From: a bacterium | GTDB taxonomy: Bacteria; Krumholzibacteriota; Krumholzibacteriia; LZORAL124-64-63 | Assembly (NCBI GenBank): GCA_024231905.1 | Contig: JAAEQC010000033.1 | Span: 1-64,000, forward strand | Length of the DNA stretch: 64,000 nucleotides | Direction of reading: 5' to 3' | Shown here: positions 40,900 to 49,528 of the stretch, piece after piece | Numbering within the stretch: the stretch's first letter is position 1 | Layout: every line of letters starts with the position of its first letter | Notes under the pieces: generated by a model | Databases searched by the model: none | The model's input: the letters and a program-made list of their open reading frames with translations, nothing else | Told to the model about the DNA's origin: nothing | Translations under genes and position numbers: made by a program

Positions 40900-40930
40900 G
40901 GGCCCCGGCTGCCATACGGCGCCGGGGCCC
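40900..40930. terminator. bidirectional hairpin between subtilase and chemoreceptor genes
   Basis: A perfect 10-bp stem, GGGCCCCGGC at 40900-40909 with GCCGGGGCCC at 40921-40930, encloses an 11-base loop. There is no long T run on either side, only CTTTC on the minus strand. It lies in the 72-bp gap between two convergent genes and closely resembles the nrdJ terminator (shared AAAG and CCCCGGCTG). Confidence 0.6.
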
Positions 40931-40954
40931 ACCAGCAGATCATCTCTCCGTCGG

Positions 40955-42532
40955 TCAGAAGTCTTCGTCGTCGTCGAAAGACACGACCGCCGCCACGGTC
41001 TCCTCCTCGGTCAGCTCCGCCGTTACCGACGCACCCAGCATCGGAGAGGCAGGCTGCGCCCGGATCGGCCGCGGCCCAGACAAATCGGCCGACCCCTGAG
41101 GCATATCCAAAGCTGGGCCCTCGCCACCGATGATCGCCTGCAGTTCGACGACCATGCCGCTGAGTTGTTCGGCCAACGTGGAGAGGTCGCCCGATGCAGC
41201 GGCCGATTCCTCAGCGCCGGCGGCGGCGTCCTGGGTGGCAGCATCGATCTGTGCCACGGCATCGTTGATCTGTTCGATGCCCTGGGCCTGTTCGGCCATG
41301 GACGACGTCATACCCGTGACCAGATCGGCCGCGCCGCGCGCATTCTCGCCGATCTCCTCCAGGATACTGCGCACCTCCTCGGCCGTGGATACGCCATGGT
41401 CAGCGCTGGTCTGGGAGCCCTCGATGAGCTCGTTTGTGTTGCGGGCGGCCTCGGCACTGCGCTGCGCCAGGCTGCGGACCTCCTCGGCCACCACGGCGAA
41501 GCCCTTGCCTGCATCGCCGGCACGAGCCGCCTCCACCGCGGCGTTCAGGGCCAGCAAGTTGGTCTGGAATGCGATCTCGTCGATGGTCTTGATGATGCGT
41601 GAGGTCTGGTCGGCAGCGGTCTTGATCTGATTGATCGCCTCACCCATGCGCGCCATGGCCTCGCGGCCCTTCTCCGAGGCCGACTGAGCCTGGTCGGTCT
41701 CTTCCTGGGCTTTCTCGGCGTGGCCGAGGTTTTGACGCGTCTGGGCCGCCAGCTCCTCCAGGGACGCCGATGTCTGCTGGAGCGCGGCAGCCTGGCTGAC
41801 GGTGCCCTGGGACAATGTCTCGCCGGCACCGGCGACCTGCCGCGACGACACCTTGAGCTTGTGGCCGTTACTGCTCAACTGGTCCACCATCCCGTTGATG
41901 GGCGTGATGATGATGCTCCGGAGCAGGAACCACGTCACGCAGACCAGCAGCACGATGCCGCCCAGGCCGATCAGGATGCTCCACAGGGCCAGGCGCGACT
42001 CGGCCTGGGCCCGCGATTGCTCGGCCTCGGCCACCACGGCAGCCGTTTGTTCGGCGGCCACGTCAATCCGCGCGGCAACGTTGGCTGTCACCAGACCGAC
42101 CCGCAGTGTGCCGACCATCTCGTTCTCGAATAACACTTCGCTGGTGACGACCTCGTCAGCACCATCCTCGACGACAGAGGTCAAGGCCCCGCCATCGGGA
42201 TCCAGGAAGGACACGAATGCCAGGTCTTCGTCCTCCATGGCCGTCCGCGCGAGGCTCTCCAGGGAATCGAAGTCGTAGCCTATGATATAGGCGGCGGCGA
42301 TATCCGTGAGCAGGGCCGCGACCGACTGTTCCTTGGCCTCCAGAGAGTGTCGAAGGAGCTCCTCCTGCTCCGTCGCCATGCTCTCGAGCACAGCGACGAA
42401 GCGGTCGGTCTGTGCCGATTGGGCACGGCTGGACTGCCACGTCGAAACGATGCCGCCGCCGATCTGGATGGCCAGCGTCGCCGCGACAATTGCCATGACG
42501 AACTTTCCCGTGACACCCACATTCCTCAACAT
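40955..42532 (-). CDS. methyl-accepting chemotaxis protein
   Basis: This 525-residue receptor has a membrane helix at about residues 8-30 and a sensor region of about 150 residues. A second helix is at about 188-212, followed directly by the cytoplasmic signalling domain. The highly conserved tip, [20 protein letters not shown], and [20 protein letters not shown] are present. No typical HAMP domain separates the second helix from the methylation region; a short linker, [20 protein letters not shown], is found instead. The C-terminus is acidic (FDDDEDF) and lacks the NWETF-type CheR tether. It starts 37 bp downstream of a phosphonate-type binding protein gene, which suggests that the receptor reads the liganded binding protein. 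No che genes are in the window. Confidence 0.92.
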   Translation of the reverse strand: MLRNVGVTGKFVMAIVAATLAIQIGGGIVSTWQSSRAQSAQTDRFVAVLESMATEQEELLRHSLEAKEQSVAALLTDIAAAYIIGYDFDSLESLARTAMEDEDLAFVSFLDPDGGALTSVVEDGADEVVTSEVLFENEMVGTLRVGLVTANVAARIDVAAEQTAAVVAEAEQSRAQAESRLALWSILIGLGGIVLLVCVTWFLLRSIIITPINGMVDQLSSNGHKLKVSSRQVAGAGETLSQGTVSQAAALQQTSASLEELAAQTRQNLGHAEKAQEETDQAQSASEKGREAMARMGEAINQIKTAADQTSRIIKTIDEIAFQTNLLALNAAVEAARAGDAGKGFAVVAEEVRSLAQRSAEAARNTNELIEGSQTSADHGVSTAEEVRSILEEIGENARGAADLVTGMTSSMAEQAQGIEQINDAVAQIDAATQDAAAGAEESAAASGDLSTLAEQLSGMVVELQAIIGGEGPALDMPQGSADLSGPRPIRAQPASPMLGASVTAELTEEETVAAVVSFDDDEDF

Positions 42533-42569
42533 ATCGTTACTCCTTGACGACTAGTGCTCGTCGCGGCGC

Positions 42570-43457
42570 CTACTGGACGCTTGCGAAGGCTCCGTACTGG
42601 ATGGCGGTCAGGCAGGCCACTACCTCGCCGTAATCGGCGGGATCGGACCAGCCGGCGATCTTGGCGGCCTTGGCGGCAACGTGATCCGGAGTCAAACCCT
42701 TGAGCGCGGCCACAATAGTGCCGGTCACCGCCGGATCAGCCCCGACGCAGGCGGCCAGCGGCCACTCGGGATACAGACGCGTCGAGTGGACGAACGGGAA
42801 ATCGTCCTCCACCGGGTTCACCACGCGCAGATCCGCCAACTCGATCTTGCCCTCGTCGGCCATCCTCTCGACCGTATCGGACCGCACGGTCCCCGCATCG
42901 ACCGCACCGTTGAGCACGGCCAGAACCACGTTGTCGTGCTTGTTGCCGAACACGAACTCGGCACAATCCACCTGCGGATCGACGCCATTCTCGAGCATCA
43001 GCCGCCAGGCCATGTGCGCACCGCCGAAGGACGACTTCTTGACGGCCATGAACTTCTTGCCCTTCAGGTCGGCGATCGTCTGGACCGGACTTCCCTGCTT
43101 GACCAGGATGACACCGCCGAATTTGCTGAGCGCCTGGCCCTTGCGGGAGTTGATCAGGGTCGCCACCGCGTGCACGCCATGGGACTTTTCCAGGCCCACG
43201 TAGAAGGCGCTGTTGGCCAACACATAATCGACGCGACCGGCGGCTACCGCGGGCTCGATGGCCTCGAACTTCAGGGGCACGATCTTCACATCCGTGCCGA
43301 TCTGCTCCGAGAGGTAGGCAGCGGTCGCGCCCCACTTCTGCATGCATTTGGGTGCTCCGCGCTTGGCGAGCACGCCGATCTTGGTCTCCGCTGCCGCAAC
43401 GGCGGCTAACCCCAGGATGATCGCGGCGAGCGTACATGTGAGCACGATACGTTTCAT
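42570..43457 (-). CDS. PhnD-type periplasmic substrate-binding protein
   Basis: This 295-residue protein has a signal peptide ending AAVAAAE. It follows the phosphate/phosphite/phosphonate-binding (PF12974) pattern: IGVLAKRGAPKCMQKWGATA, VAAGRVDYVLANSAFYVGLE, LKGKKFMAVKKSSFGGAHMA, and a hinge with HDNVVLAVLNGAVDAGTVRS. No ABC permease or ATPase gene accompanies it. The next gene is a chemoreceptor, so it is better seen as a sensory binding protein. An inverted repeat lies in its leader at 43481-43539. Confidence 0.88.
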   Translation of the reverse strand: MKRIVLTCTLAAIILGLAAVAAAETKIGVLAKRGAPKCMQKWGATAAYLSEQIGTDVKIVPLKFEAIEPAVAAGRVDYVLANSAFYVGLEKSHGVHAVATLINSRKGQALSKFGGVILVKQGSPVQTIADLKGKKFMAVKKSSFGGAHMAWRLMLENGVDPQVDCAEFVFGNKHDNVVLAVLNGAVDAGTVRSDTVERMADEGKIELADLRVVNPVEDDFPFVHSTRLYPEWPLAACVGADPAVTGTIVAALKGLTPDHVAAKAAKIAGWSDPADYGEVVACLTAIQYGAFASVQ

Positions 43458-43480
43458 GGTTGACTCCCTGTGTTCGTTAT

Positions 43481-43539
43481 GAGCCGAGTCGGCATCAGTA
43501 CAGTTCTCAGCGTCTTATCTCGACATTTCGGCTCGGCTC
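43481..43539 (-). repeat. 12-bp inverted repeat in the leader of the PhnD-like gene
   Basis: GAGCCGAG at 43481-43488 is the exact complement of CTCGGCTC at 43532-43539. With wobble pairs the arms extend to 12 bp around a loop of about 35 bases. It lies 24 bp upstream of the start codon in a 208-bp intergenic region. It could be an operator or an mRNA stem; I cannot tell which. Confidence 0.45.
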
Positions 43540-43665
43540 CTAATTGATTAAGGTTTTTCCGCACGGTCCCCTAAAGTTACTTTCACTCCCGATCCCGGAC
43601 GAGATCGAAACTGGCGCCCGGAAACTCCCGGAGGTCTCGAGGAGACTGCTCGGCCGCACCAAGGA

Positions 43666-44469
43666 TCAACTACGGTAATTCTGTTCCTTGAGGACGCCCA
43701 AAACCCCGCCCCCCAGGAACCAGTAGTCCTCGTACCCCCGCTCCTCCAGGTAGTACATCAACCACCGCACCTGCTTGCCCACCTGGTCGTAGATGTACAG
43801 GGTCCGGTCCTTGCCCTCGTTCTTGGCCACGAAGTTGGGGATGAATACGTCCAGGGGAATCGTCCGCGGATTGCCTATGTCGGGAAGTCTGTCGCCGCGC
43901 TGCACGGGTTCACGCACATCGATGACCATTGCGGTCTCGCTTGCCGTCTGGTGCCTGAACTCGGTCCACGTCAGACAACGGGCCTTGAAGTCCGACTTGG
44001 GGATGATCTGCCGTTGCGGGTCGGTAACCTTCTCGCCCAGCAGGAGGGTGCGGTCCGGGAAGGTGTTCGCCCACTCGGGAATGCCTGCGTCGTAGGCCAG
44101 ACAGTTCTCCAGCCCGGCGGCCTGAGCCGCGCGCACGGCCTTGTAGGACTTGAGGCAGGTCCGGCCGTTGCAATAGAAGGCGATGGCCTTGCCTGCATTG
44201 GCCGCGGCGATCTTCTGCACCTCGGCTGCGAAGGTCTTCTTGGCCACTGGCGAATGTAGCGCGCCGTTCACGTGGATCACGTCGTATTCGATCTGCGACC
44301 GCACGTCCACTACCACGATGTCGTCCATGGCCAGACGGTCGCCGAGTTCGTGGGTCTCGATGACGTTGCAATCGGCATAGTCGACCCGGTAAGGGAAACC
44401 ATCGTTTGCGGACGCCGTCCCGACCAGCGCGACCACGGCGATCAGGACGAGTTGCAGCATGTAACGCAT
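43666..44469 (-). CDS. periplasmic tandem rhodanese-domain protein
   Basis: ATG at 44467-44469 behind AGGAGG gives 267 residues with a signal peptide ending GTASAN. The first rhodanese domain (about 45-150) has VVVDVRSQIEYDVIHVNGA and the loop FYCNGRTCLKS, with a Cys in the position of the persulfide-carrying residue. The second domain (about 170-265) has MVIDVREPVQRGDRLPDIGN, but its loop reads YIYDQVGKQVRWLM without Cys, so it is catalytically dead or structural. A role in periplasmic sulfur transfer is plausible. It sits alone between the binding-protein operon and a gene fragment. Confidence 0.85.
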   Translation of the reverse strand: MRYMLQLVLIAVVALVGTASANDGFPYRVDYADCNVIETHELGDRLAMDDIVVVDVRSQIEYDVIHVNGALHSPVAKKTFAAEVQKIAAANAGKAIAFYCNGRTCLKSYKAVRAAQAAGLENCLAYDAGIPEWANTFPDRTLLLGEKVTDPQRQIIPKSDFKARCLTWTEFRHQTASETAMVIDVREPVQRGDRLPDIGNPRTIPLDVFIPNFVAKNEGKDRTLYIYDQVGKQVRWLMYYLEERGYEDYWFLGGGVLGVLKEQNYRS

Positions 44470-44537
44470 CTTCCTTATCCTCCTACAGATTGGTCGAGGG
44501 GCGAGTTCTTTGTGAATCGCACCACGTAAGTACATCT

Positions 44538-44777
44538 TTAGGTATATTTCCCATCACAAGGATAGGATTCGGCGTAGGAGTTGACGCCCATGAAGGTCAC
44601 CCAGTTGGCCGTGACCGCGGGCTCGAGCTGGAATTTCCCGGCCAGCTTCGCGTGGGGCCTGCAAGTGCAAGCGAAGTCGAGCGTACCCTCGGCAAGCAGG
44701 TGGATAGCCTTCGTGTTGCCGCTGGAACCCGACCGGATCCTCGGGCACCCGCAGTATTGATAAAGTATATTCTTCAT
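44538..44777 (-). pseudogene. fragment resembling a phosphate-type periplasmic binding protein
   Basis: Seventy-nine codons are open here. The part RSGSSGNTKAIHLLAEGTLD, followed by FACTCRPHAKLAGKF and TANWVTF, resembles the ligand-binding start of PstS-like proteins (GSGGN...A...L.EG..DFA..CR). There is no signal peptide, no upstream strand and no second lobe, so it is most likely a remnant. The identification is by eye and could be wrong. The rest of 44470-44902 holds the promoter of the ABC operon and nothing else I recognise. Confidence 0.4.
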
Positions 44778-44814
44778 CTCGCCCCGGGCCCATACCGGGA
44801 ACCTATCGTGACAG

Positions 44815-44844
44815 TTGCAGTATAGTGTCCGTTGCGCCTATATT
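44815..44844 (+). promoter_or_regulatory. promoter of the Gld-type ABC operon
   Basis: TTGCAG at 44815-44820 and TATATT at 44839-44844 with an 18-bp spacer form a reasonable sigma-70-type promoter about 50 bp before the CGGAGG ribosome site of the ATPase gene at 44903. Confidence 0.55.
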
Positions 44845-44902
44845 TTGGCGCCTCTCTTCGTTCCTTATCAGACCTTCATTCAACTTCGGAGGAATCTTCG
44901 CG

Positions 44903-45862
44903 ATGATCGAAGTTCGCGACGTCTCGAAGAGCTTCGGGACCATGGCCGCTCTGGACCGGGTATCCTTCTCCCTGAACAAGGGGGAGATCCTCGGTTTCCT
45001 CGGCCCCAACGGGGCCGGCAAGAGCACCACCATGAAGATCGTCACGACCTTCCTGGCCGCCGACAGCGGTTCGGTGACGGTCGATGGCATCGATGTCCTG
45101 GAGCAGCCCCTGGCTGTACGCAGCCGGGTGGGATACCTGCCTGAAAACGTTCCCCTCTACCTCGACATGAACGTCCAGGAGTACCTGGAGTTCGTGGGCC
45201 GGGCCCGCGGGCTCGGCGGCGCCCGTCTGCGCCAGCGACTGGACTGGTGCGTGGAGGCCTGCGGACTCGTCACCGAGTACCACAAGCCCATCGGCGAACT
45301 GTCCAAGGGCTACAAGCAGCGCACGGGATTGGCGCAGGCCCTGATCCACGATCCGGAGATCCTCATCCTGGACGAGCCCACCAGCGGCCTCGACCCCCTG
45401 CAGATCCTGGGTATCCGCGAACTCATCAAGAGCCTCGCCGGCGCCAAGACCATCATCTTCTCCACCCACATCCTGCAGGAGGTGAGCCCGGTCACCGATC
45501 GAGTGGTCATCATCAACGAGGGCCGAATCATCGCCGACGGACGGGTGGGCGATCTGCAGCGCGAAGCCATGGGCAGCAACCGCGTCTTCCTGGGCGCGCG
45601 GCAGGACGCCGCCGCCGTGAGTCCCCTCCTGGAGGGCCTGGCCGGAGTCGAACGCGTGGAGCACCTGGCCGCCGACGGCGGTTGCCGCTTCGAGGTGCGC
45701 GCCCCCTTCGGCACCGAGTTGCTCGGCGACCTACACCGCCTGGCCCGGGAGCAGGGCTGGGAACTGAACGAGTTGCACGAGGCACCCTACAGCCTCGAGG
45801 ACACCTTCATCGCCCTGACGAAACGCTCGGTCCGGCCGGGCGCCCAGCAGGAGGTGGTCTAG
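44903..45862 (+). CDS. ABC transporter ATPase (GldA/NatA-like)
   Basis: ATG at 44903 follows CGGAGG and gives 319 residues. It has Walker A GPNGAGKST (34-42), the signature ELSKGYKQRTGLAQALIHDP and Walker B ILILDEPTSGLDP, followed by FSTHILQEVSPVTDR. The C-terminal 90 residues are the extension common in GldA-type ATPases. Together with the next three genes it forms a GldA-GldF-GldG-DUF4340 exporter, known from gliding Bacteroidetes and widespread in non-gliding relatives. The upstream in-frame codons to 44825 lack a ribosome site. The stop TAG is immediately followed by the permease ATG. Confidence 0.93.
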   Translation: MIEVRDVSKSFGTMAALDRVSFSLNKGEILGFLGPNGAGKSTTMKIVTTFLAADSGSVTVDGIDVLEQPLAVRSRVGYLPENVPLYLDMNVQEYLEFVGRARGLGGARLRQRLDWCVEACGLVTEYHKPIGELSKGYKQRTGLAQALIHDPEILILDEPTSGLDPLQILGIRELIKSLAGAKTIIFSTHILQEVSPVTDRVVIINEGRIIADGRVGDLQREAMGSNRVFLGARQDAAAVSPLLEGLAGVERVEHLAADGGCRFEVRAPFGTELLGDLHRLAREQGWELNELHEAPYSLEDTFIALTKRSVRPGAQQEVV

Positions 45863-46588
45863 ATGAACGGCACATTGACGATCTTCCGGCGCGAGTTCGC
45901 CGCCTACTTCAACAGCCCCATCGCCTACATCTTCATCATCGCCTTCCTCGTCCTGAACGGCGGACTGTTCATGACGAGCTTCTTCCTCCAGGCGGCCGCC
46001 GATCTGCGGGCCTTCTTCGGGAACCTGCCCTTCTTCCTCATCTTCTTCATCCCGGCGGTGAGCATGCGTCTGTGGGCCGAGGACAAACGTCTCGGCACAT
46101 TCGAACTGCTCATGACCCTGCCCATACGGGCCGGCGATGTCATGCTGGGCAAGTACCTGGCCGCCCTGGCCTTCTACCTGGTCGCCCTGGCCGGCACCCT
46201 GCCTCTGCCCATCATGGTGGCGGCCCTGGGTAACCCGGACGTGGGCGCCATGTGGAGCGGCTACCTGGGCGCAGCCCTGCTGGGCGCCCTCTACTTGGCC
46301 GTGGGGACCTTCACCAGCGGCCTCATGCGGGACCAGATCTCGGCCGTCATCCTCGGCATCATGGCCTGCTTCGTGGTCTTCATCGTGGGCGTGGCCGGCG
46401 TGGCCGCCACCATCGACGGCTGGCTGCCGGGTGTGGGCTCGTTCCTCCAACAGTACGTGGGCCTCTCGGGGCACTACGACATGATGCTGCGGGGCGTGAT
46501 CTCCTTGGCGGACATGACCTACTTCATGGGCATGACCGCGATTTTCCTGATCCTCAACACCCTCTGGCTGGAAGGGAGGAAGTACTAG
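45863..46588 (+). CDS. ABC-2 type permease (GldF-like)
   Basis: This 241-residue protein has six hydrophobic spans. It starts NGTLTIFRREFAAYFNSPIA, a motif typical of GldF/NosY-type permeases, and contains the conserved WAEDKRLGTFELLMTLPI between spans 2 and 3. It directly follows the ATPase gene and is one base short of the next start, so the operon is tightly coupled. The transported substrate of this exporter class is unknown. Confidence 0.9.
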   Translation: MNGTLTIFRREFAAYFNSPIAYIFIIAFLVLNGGLFMTSFFLQAAADLRAFFGNLPFFLIFFIPAVSMRLWAEDKRLGTFELLMTLPIRAGDVMLGKYLAALAFYLVALAGTLPLPIMVAALGNPDVGAMWSGYLGAALLGALYLAVGTFTSGLMRDQISAVILGIMACFVVFIVGVAGVAATIDGWLPGVGSFLQQYVGLSGHYDMMLRGVISLADMTYFMGMTAIFLILNTLWLEGRKY

Positions 46589-46589
46589 C

Positions 46590-48347
46590 ATGAGCACCAA
46601 GCGACGCAATTTCCGTCTGACGTTTGCCGCGGCGACCGTGCTGCTGGCGGCGATCCTCTTCTTCCTGGTCAACGTGACGGGCAACCTGCGCGGGGCGCGG
46701 GTCGACCTCACCAGCGACCGGCTCTTCACCATGTCCCCGGCGGCGGTGGAGATCCTGCAGAAGCTCGAAGTGGCGGTGCAGGTGAAGCTGTACATCACGC
46801 CCGCCGAGAAGATGCCCACCCAGCTGCGCACCCTGGAGCGGGACATCACCGAACAGCTGCGGAACTTCGAGCAAGTCTCCCAGGGCCGGATCGAGTTCGC
46901 GGTCTTCAACCCCCAGAACGATGAGCAGCTCCAGCAGACTCTGGCGGCCAAGGGCATCCAGCCCTTCCAGGTCCAGTCGGTGGAAAAGGACGAGATCGGC
47001 GTGAAGCTGATCTGGAGCGCCATGACCATCGCCTACAAGGACAAGCCCGAGGAAGTGCTGCCCCGGCTGCTGCCCCAGAGTCTGGCCGCCCTGGAGCAGG
47101 ACGTCATCGGCCCCATCCACCGTCTGACCCGCGAGAAGACGCCCCGTGTGGCTGTCTTCGGACCCAGGAAGGCGGTGGACCCCCAGGTGGCCATGATGTA
47201 CCTGCAGCAGGGCATGCAGCCACCTGAGCCCGTGGACCAGTACGCGCGCCTGCCCGAATTGCTGGGCCAGGGCCATTACGAGGCGGTGCCGGTGGAGATC
47301 ACCGAGGCCTCCCCCATCCCCGACGACGTGGACCTGTTGATCGTCATGGGCGCCGCCCAGCTCGACGAGCGCCAGGTGTGGGAAATCAACCAGCGGCTGC
47401 GGGGCGGCCTGCCCGTGATCATGGCCGTCCAGGCCCACGAGTACTCCTACCAGCCCGGCTCCGGTGGCGGCTGGACCATCGCCGGCCGGGACATGCCCAC
47501 AGGCCTCGAACCCATGCTGGGCACCTTCGGTCTGGAAGTGCTGCGCGACCACCTCATGGACGAGTCCATGGAGACTATCGAATTACCGCGCGAGGTGAAC
47601 CTGGGCGGGCTACGCATGCAGACCCGCGAACCGGTGCGCCTGCCCCTGCAGATCAGGGTGACCGAGTCGCAGATGAACGATGACTCCCCCCTGGTCAACC
47701 GCATCGGCACGCTCTTCTACCTGTGGGGCACGCCGGTGGTCACCAAGCCGGACGTGCTCTCGCAGCATGGTCTGCAGGCCATGAATCTGGTGGAGAGCAG
47801 CGGCCGGAGCTGGCTGGTGGACTGGAACGAGGGTCCGGTGCCGGGCGTGGCGTTCAGCGCCCCGGCCGCCGGCACCACCGGACCCCACCCTCTGGTGGCC
47901 CTGGTGGAGGGTGTCTTCCCGGACCACTTCGAGGGCCGCGAAGCACCTCCCTGGCCCGTCACGCCGGACGCACCGGATGCGGCTGCGGATCCCCTGGCCA
48001 CCGGCCCAGCGCCGGTACCGGTGGAGCCCCAGCCTGGCAGACTGTTGTTGGTCGGCTCGGCCAAGATGTTCGACGACAGCATCATCGCCGCGCCCCAGAA
48101 CGCGCTGCTGATGCTGAACGCCGTGGATTTCCTGGTGGGCAGCGAGGAATTGCTGCAGATAAGGTCTAAGATCCTCACCCAGCGGGTCATCCGGCCGGTG
48201 GCCGCCAACGAGAAGCTCCTGTGGCGAATCGTGGCGGTCTTCGTGGTCCCGGTCCTGCTGGCCGCCTACGGCATCACCCGGGCCGCCATGCGCCGCCGCG
48301 AGGCAGCCCATTACCGTGAGACCGTGCGCCGCCGCACGACGTCCTAG
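46590..48347 (+). CDS. GldG-like ABC transporter auxiliary protein
   Basis: This 585-residue protein has one membrane helix at about 12-32 and one near the C-terminus. The N-terminal periplasmic region has RVDLTSDRLFTMSPAAVEIL and LEVAVQVKLYITPAEKMPTQ, the GldG/DUF7088 pattern. A large beta/alpha periplasmic domain follows, with LLIVMGAAQLDERQVWEINQ. A central disordered segment is rich in Pro and Ala (PDAPDAAADPLATGPAPVPV). It works with the permease, perhaps linking the exporter to envelope structures. Confidence 0.88.
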   Translation: MSTKRRNFRLTFAAATVLLAAILFFLVNVTGNLRGARVDLTSDRLFTMSPAAVEILQKLEVAVQVKLYITPAEKMPTQLRTLERDITEQLRNFEQVSQGRIEFAVFNPQNDEQLQQTLAAKGIQPFQVQSVEKDEIGVKLIWSAMTIAYKDKPEEVLPRLLPQSLAALEQDVIGPIHRLTREKTPRVAVFGPRKAVDPQVAMMYLQQGMQPPEPVDQYARLPELLGQGHYEAVPVEITEASPIPDDVDLLIVMGAAQLDERQVWEINQRLRGGLPVIMAVQAHEYSYQPGSGGGWTIAGRDMPTGLEPMLGTFGLEVLRDHLMDESMETIELPREVNLGGLRMQTREPVRLPLQIRVTESQMNDDSPLVNRIGTLFYLWGTPVVTKPDVLSQHGLQAMNLVESSGRSWLVDWNEGPVPGVAFSAPAAGTTGPHPLVALVEGVFPDHFEGREAPPWPVTPDAPDAAADPLATGPAPVPVEPQPGRLLLVGSAKMFDDSIIAAPQNALLMLNAVDFLVGSEELLQIRSKILTQRVIRPVAANEKLLWRIVAVFVVPVLLAAYGITRAAMRRREAAHYRETVRRRTTS

Positions 48348-48360
48348 GAAGAAGACGACC

Positions 48361-49404
48361 ATGCTCAAATCCAAGCACATGGTGATCCTGGTAGTCGTGC
48401 TCGCGGTCCTGGTGGGCGTCAGCCTCATGCAGAAGGCGGACCACCGGCGCGAGACGGCACTACCGGCCACCACCGTCCTGCTGGACGGCCAGTGGACGGC
48501 GGACGACCTGGGCCGGCTGGACCTGGGCTTCGACCAGGACGACCAGGCGGTCACCCTGGAGCAGGGCCCGGACGGCTGGGTCGTGAGCAGCTATTGGGGC
48601 GCCAAAGCCAGCCGTGACCGTGTCGACACGGTGCTGCGGACCCTCGGCGGTCTCGAAGGCGAGTTCCGCTCCGACAGCGCCGACGTGCTCGACGACTACG
48701 GCCTCGACACTGCGCAATCGGTGCGAATCCGCGGCTTCGACCGCCAGGGAGTCGAGGCATTCGCCCTGGACGCGGGCGTCAAGGTCCTCGGCGGCCAGGG
48801 CCAGTTCGTACGCCTGCCCGGCGAAGATGCCGTCTACCTGACCCCCACCAACATCCTGGGGCCCCTCGGCCTGCACCAGGGGCCGGCCCGTCCGGGCAGC
48901 CGCCACTTCCTGCACCTGGAGGTGGTGAAGGAGGACCGGACCGCCGTCGACGAGATCATCCTCGTGGACGGTGCGGGCGAGCGCCGCCTGGTCAAGGAGT
49001 TCGCCGTACCCGAGCCGGCGCCGGGCGACACTTCCGGGGTGACGCCCGAACCGGACCGGCTCACCTGGGAGTGGCGCCTGACCACACCCACGGACGAACC
49101 CCTGGCCAAGACCCGCGCCGATGGCGTCCTGGGTTCCCTGGTCACTGTCCGCGGTGTGGACATCGAGGACCCGACTGCCGACCCGGCCGACTACGGTCTG
49201 GCCGAGCCCGAACGCCGCGCTACCCTCGTCTTCGCCGACGGCCGGCGGCTCACCCTGGAATTCGGCGCCACCCGTGAGGCGGCGCCGGACCGACCGGTGG
49301 GCGTACGCATGCGCCTCGTCGGCGATCCCACCGTCTGGGTGGTCACCGAATACACGGTGAACAACATCTTCAAGGCGACCGAGGATCTGCGTCCTGAATC
49401 CTGA
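48361..49404 (+). CDS. DUF4340 protein, fourth gene of the Gld-type operon
   Basis: ATG at 48361 behind GGAAGAAG gives 347 residues. One N-terminal membrane helix (about 6-22) anchors a periplasmic part made of repeated beta/alpha units such as VDTVLRTLGGLEGEFRSDSA and LDDYGLDTAQSVRI. This is the usual DUF4340 make-up. DUF4340 proteins regularly follow gldG and probably complete the exporter. A strong hairpin at 49412 ends the operon. Confidence 0.87.
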   Translation: MLKSKHMVILVVVLAVLVGVSLMQKADHRRETALPATTVLLDGQWTADDLGRLDLGFDQDDQAVTLEQGPDGWVVSSYWGAKASRDRVDTVLRTLGGLEGEFRSDSADVLDDYGLDTAQSVRIRGFDRQGVEAFALDAGVKVLGGQGQFVRLPGEDAVYLTPTNILGPLGLHQGPARPGSRHFLHLEVVKEDRTAVDEIILVDGAGERRLVKEFAVPEPAPGDTSGVTPEPDRLTWEWRLTTPTDEPLAKTRADGVLGSLVTVRGVDIEDPTADPADYGLAEPERRATLVFADGRRLTLEFGATREAAPDRPVGVRMRLVGDPTVWVVTEYTVNNIFKATEDLRPES

Positions 49405-49411
49405 GCCGCGA

Positions 49412-49444
49412 CCGGCCGCCGGCGGACCAACCGCCGGCGGCCGG
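49412..49444 (+). terminator. 14-bp hairpin ending the ABC operon
   Basis: CCGGCCGCCGGCGG at 49412-49425 pairs perfectly with CCGCCGGCGGCCGG at 49431-49444 around the loop ACCAA. No long T run follows, so it may be Rho-assisted or act as an mRNA 3' stabiliser. It starts 8 bp after the DUF4340 stop. Confidence 0.6.
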
Positions 49445-49528
49445 CCCTCCGCATTTCCGTCCCGGCGAACCATGTGCTAGATTGGAAGCCGTCCCGCAAC
49501 CCCCCGTCCAGCCAGCAGGAGGAAGGTC

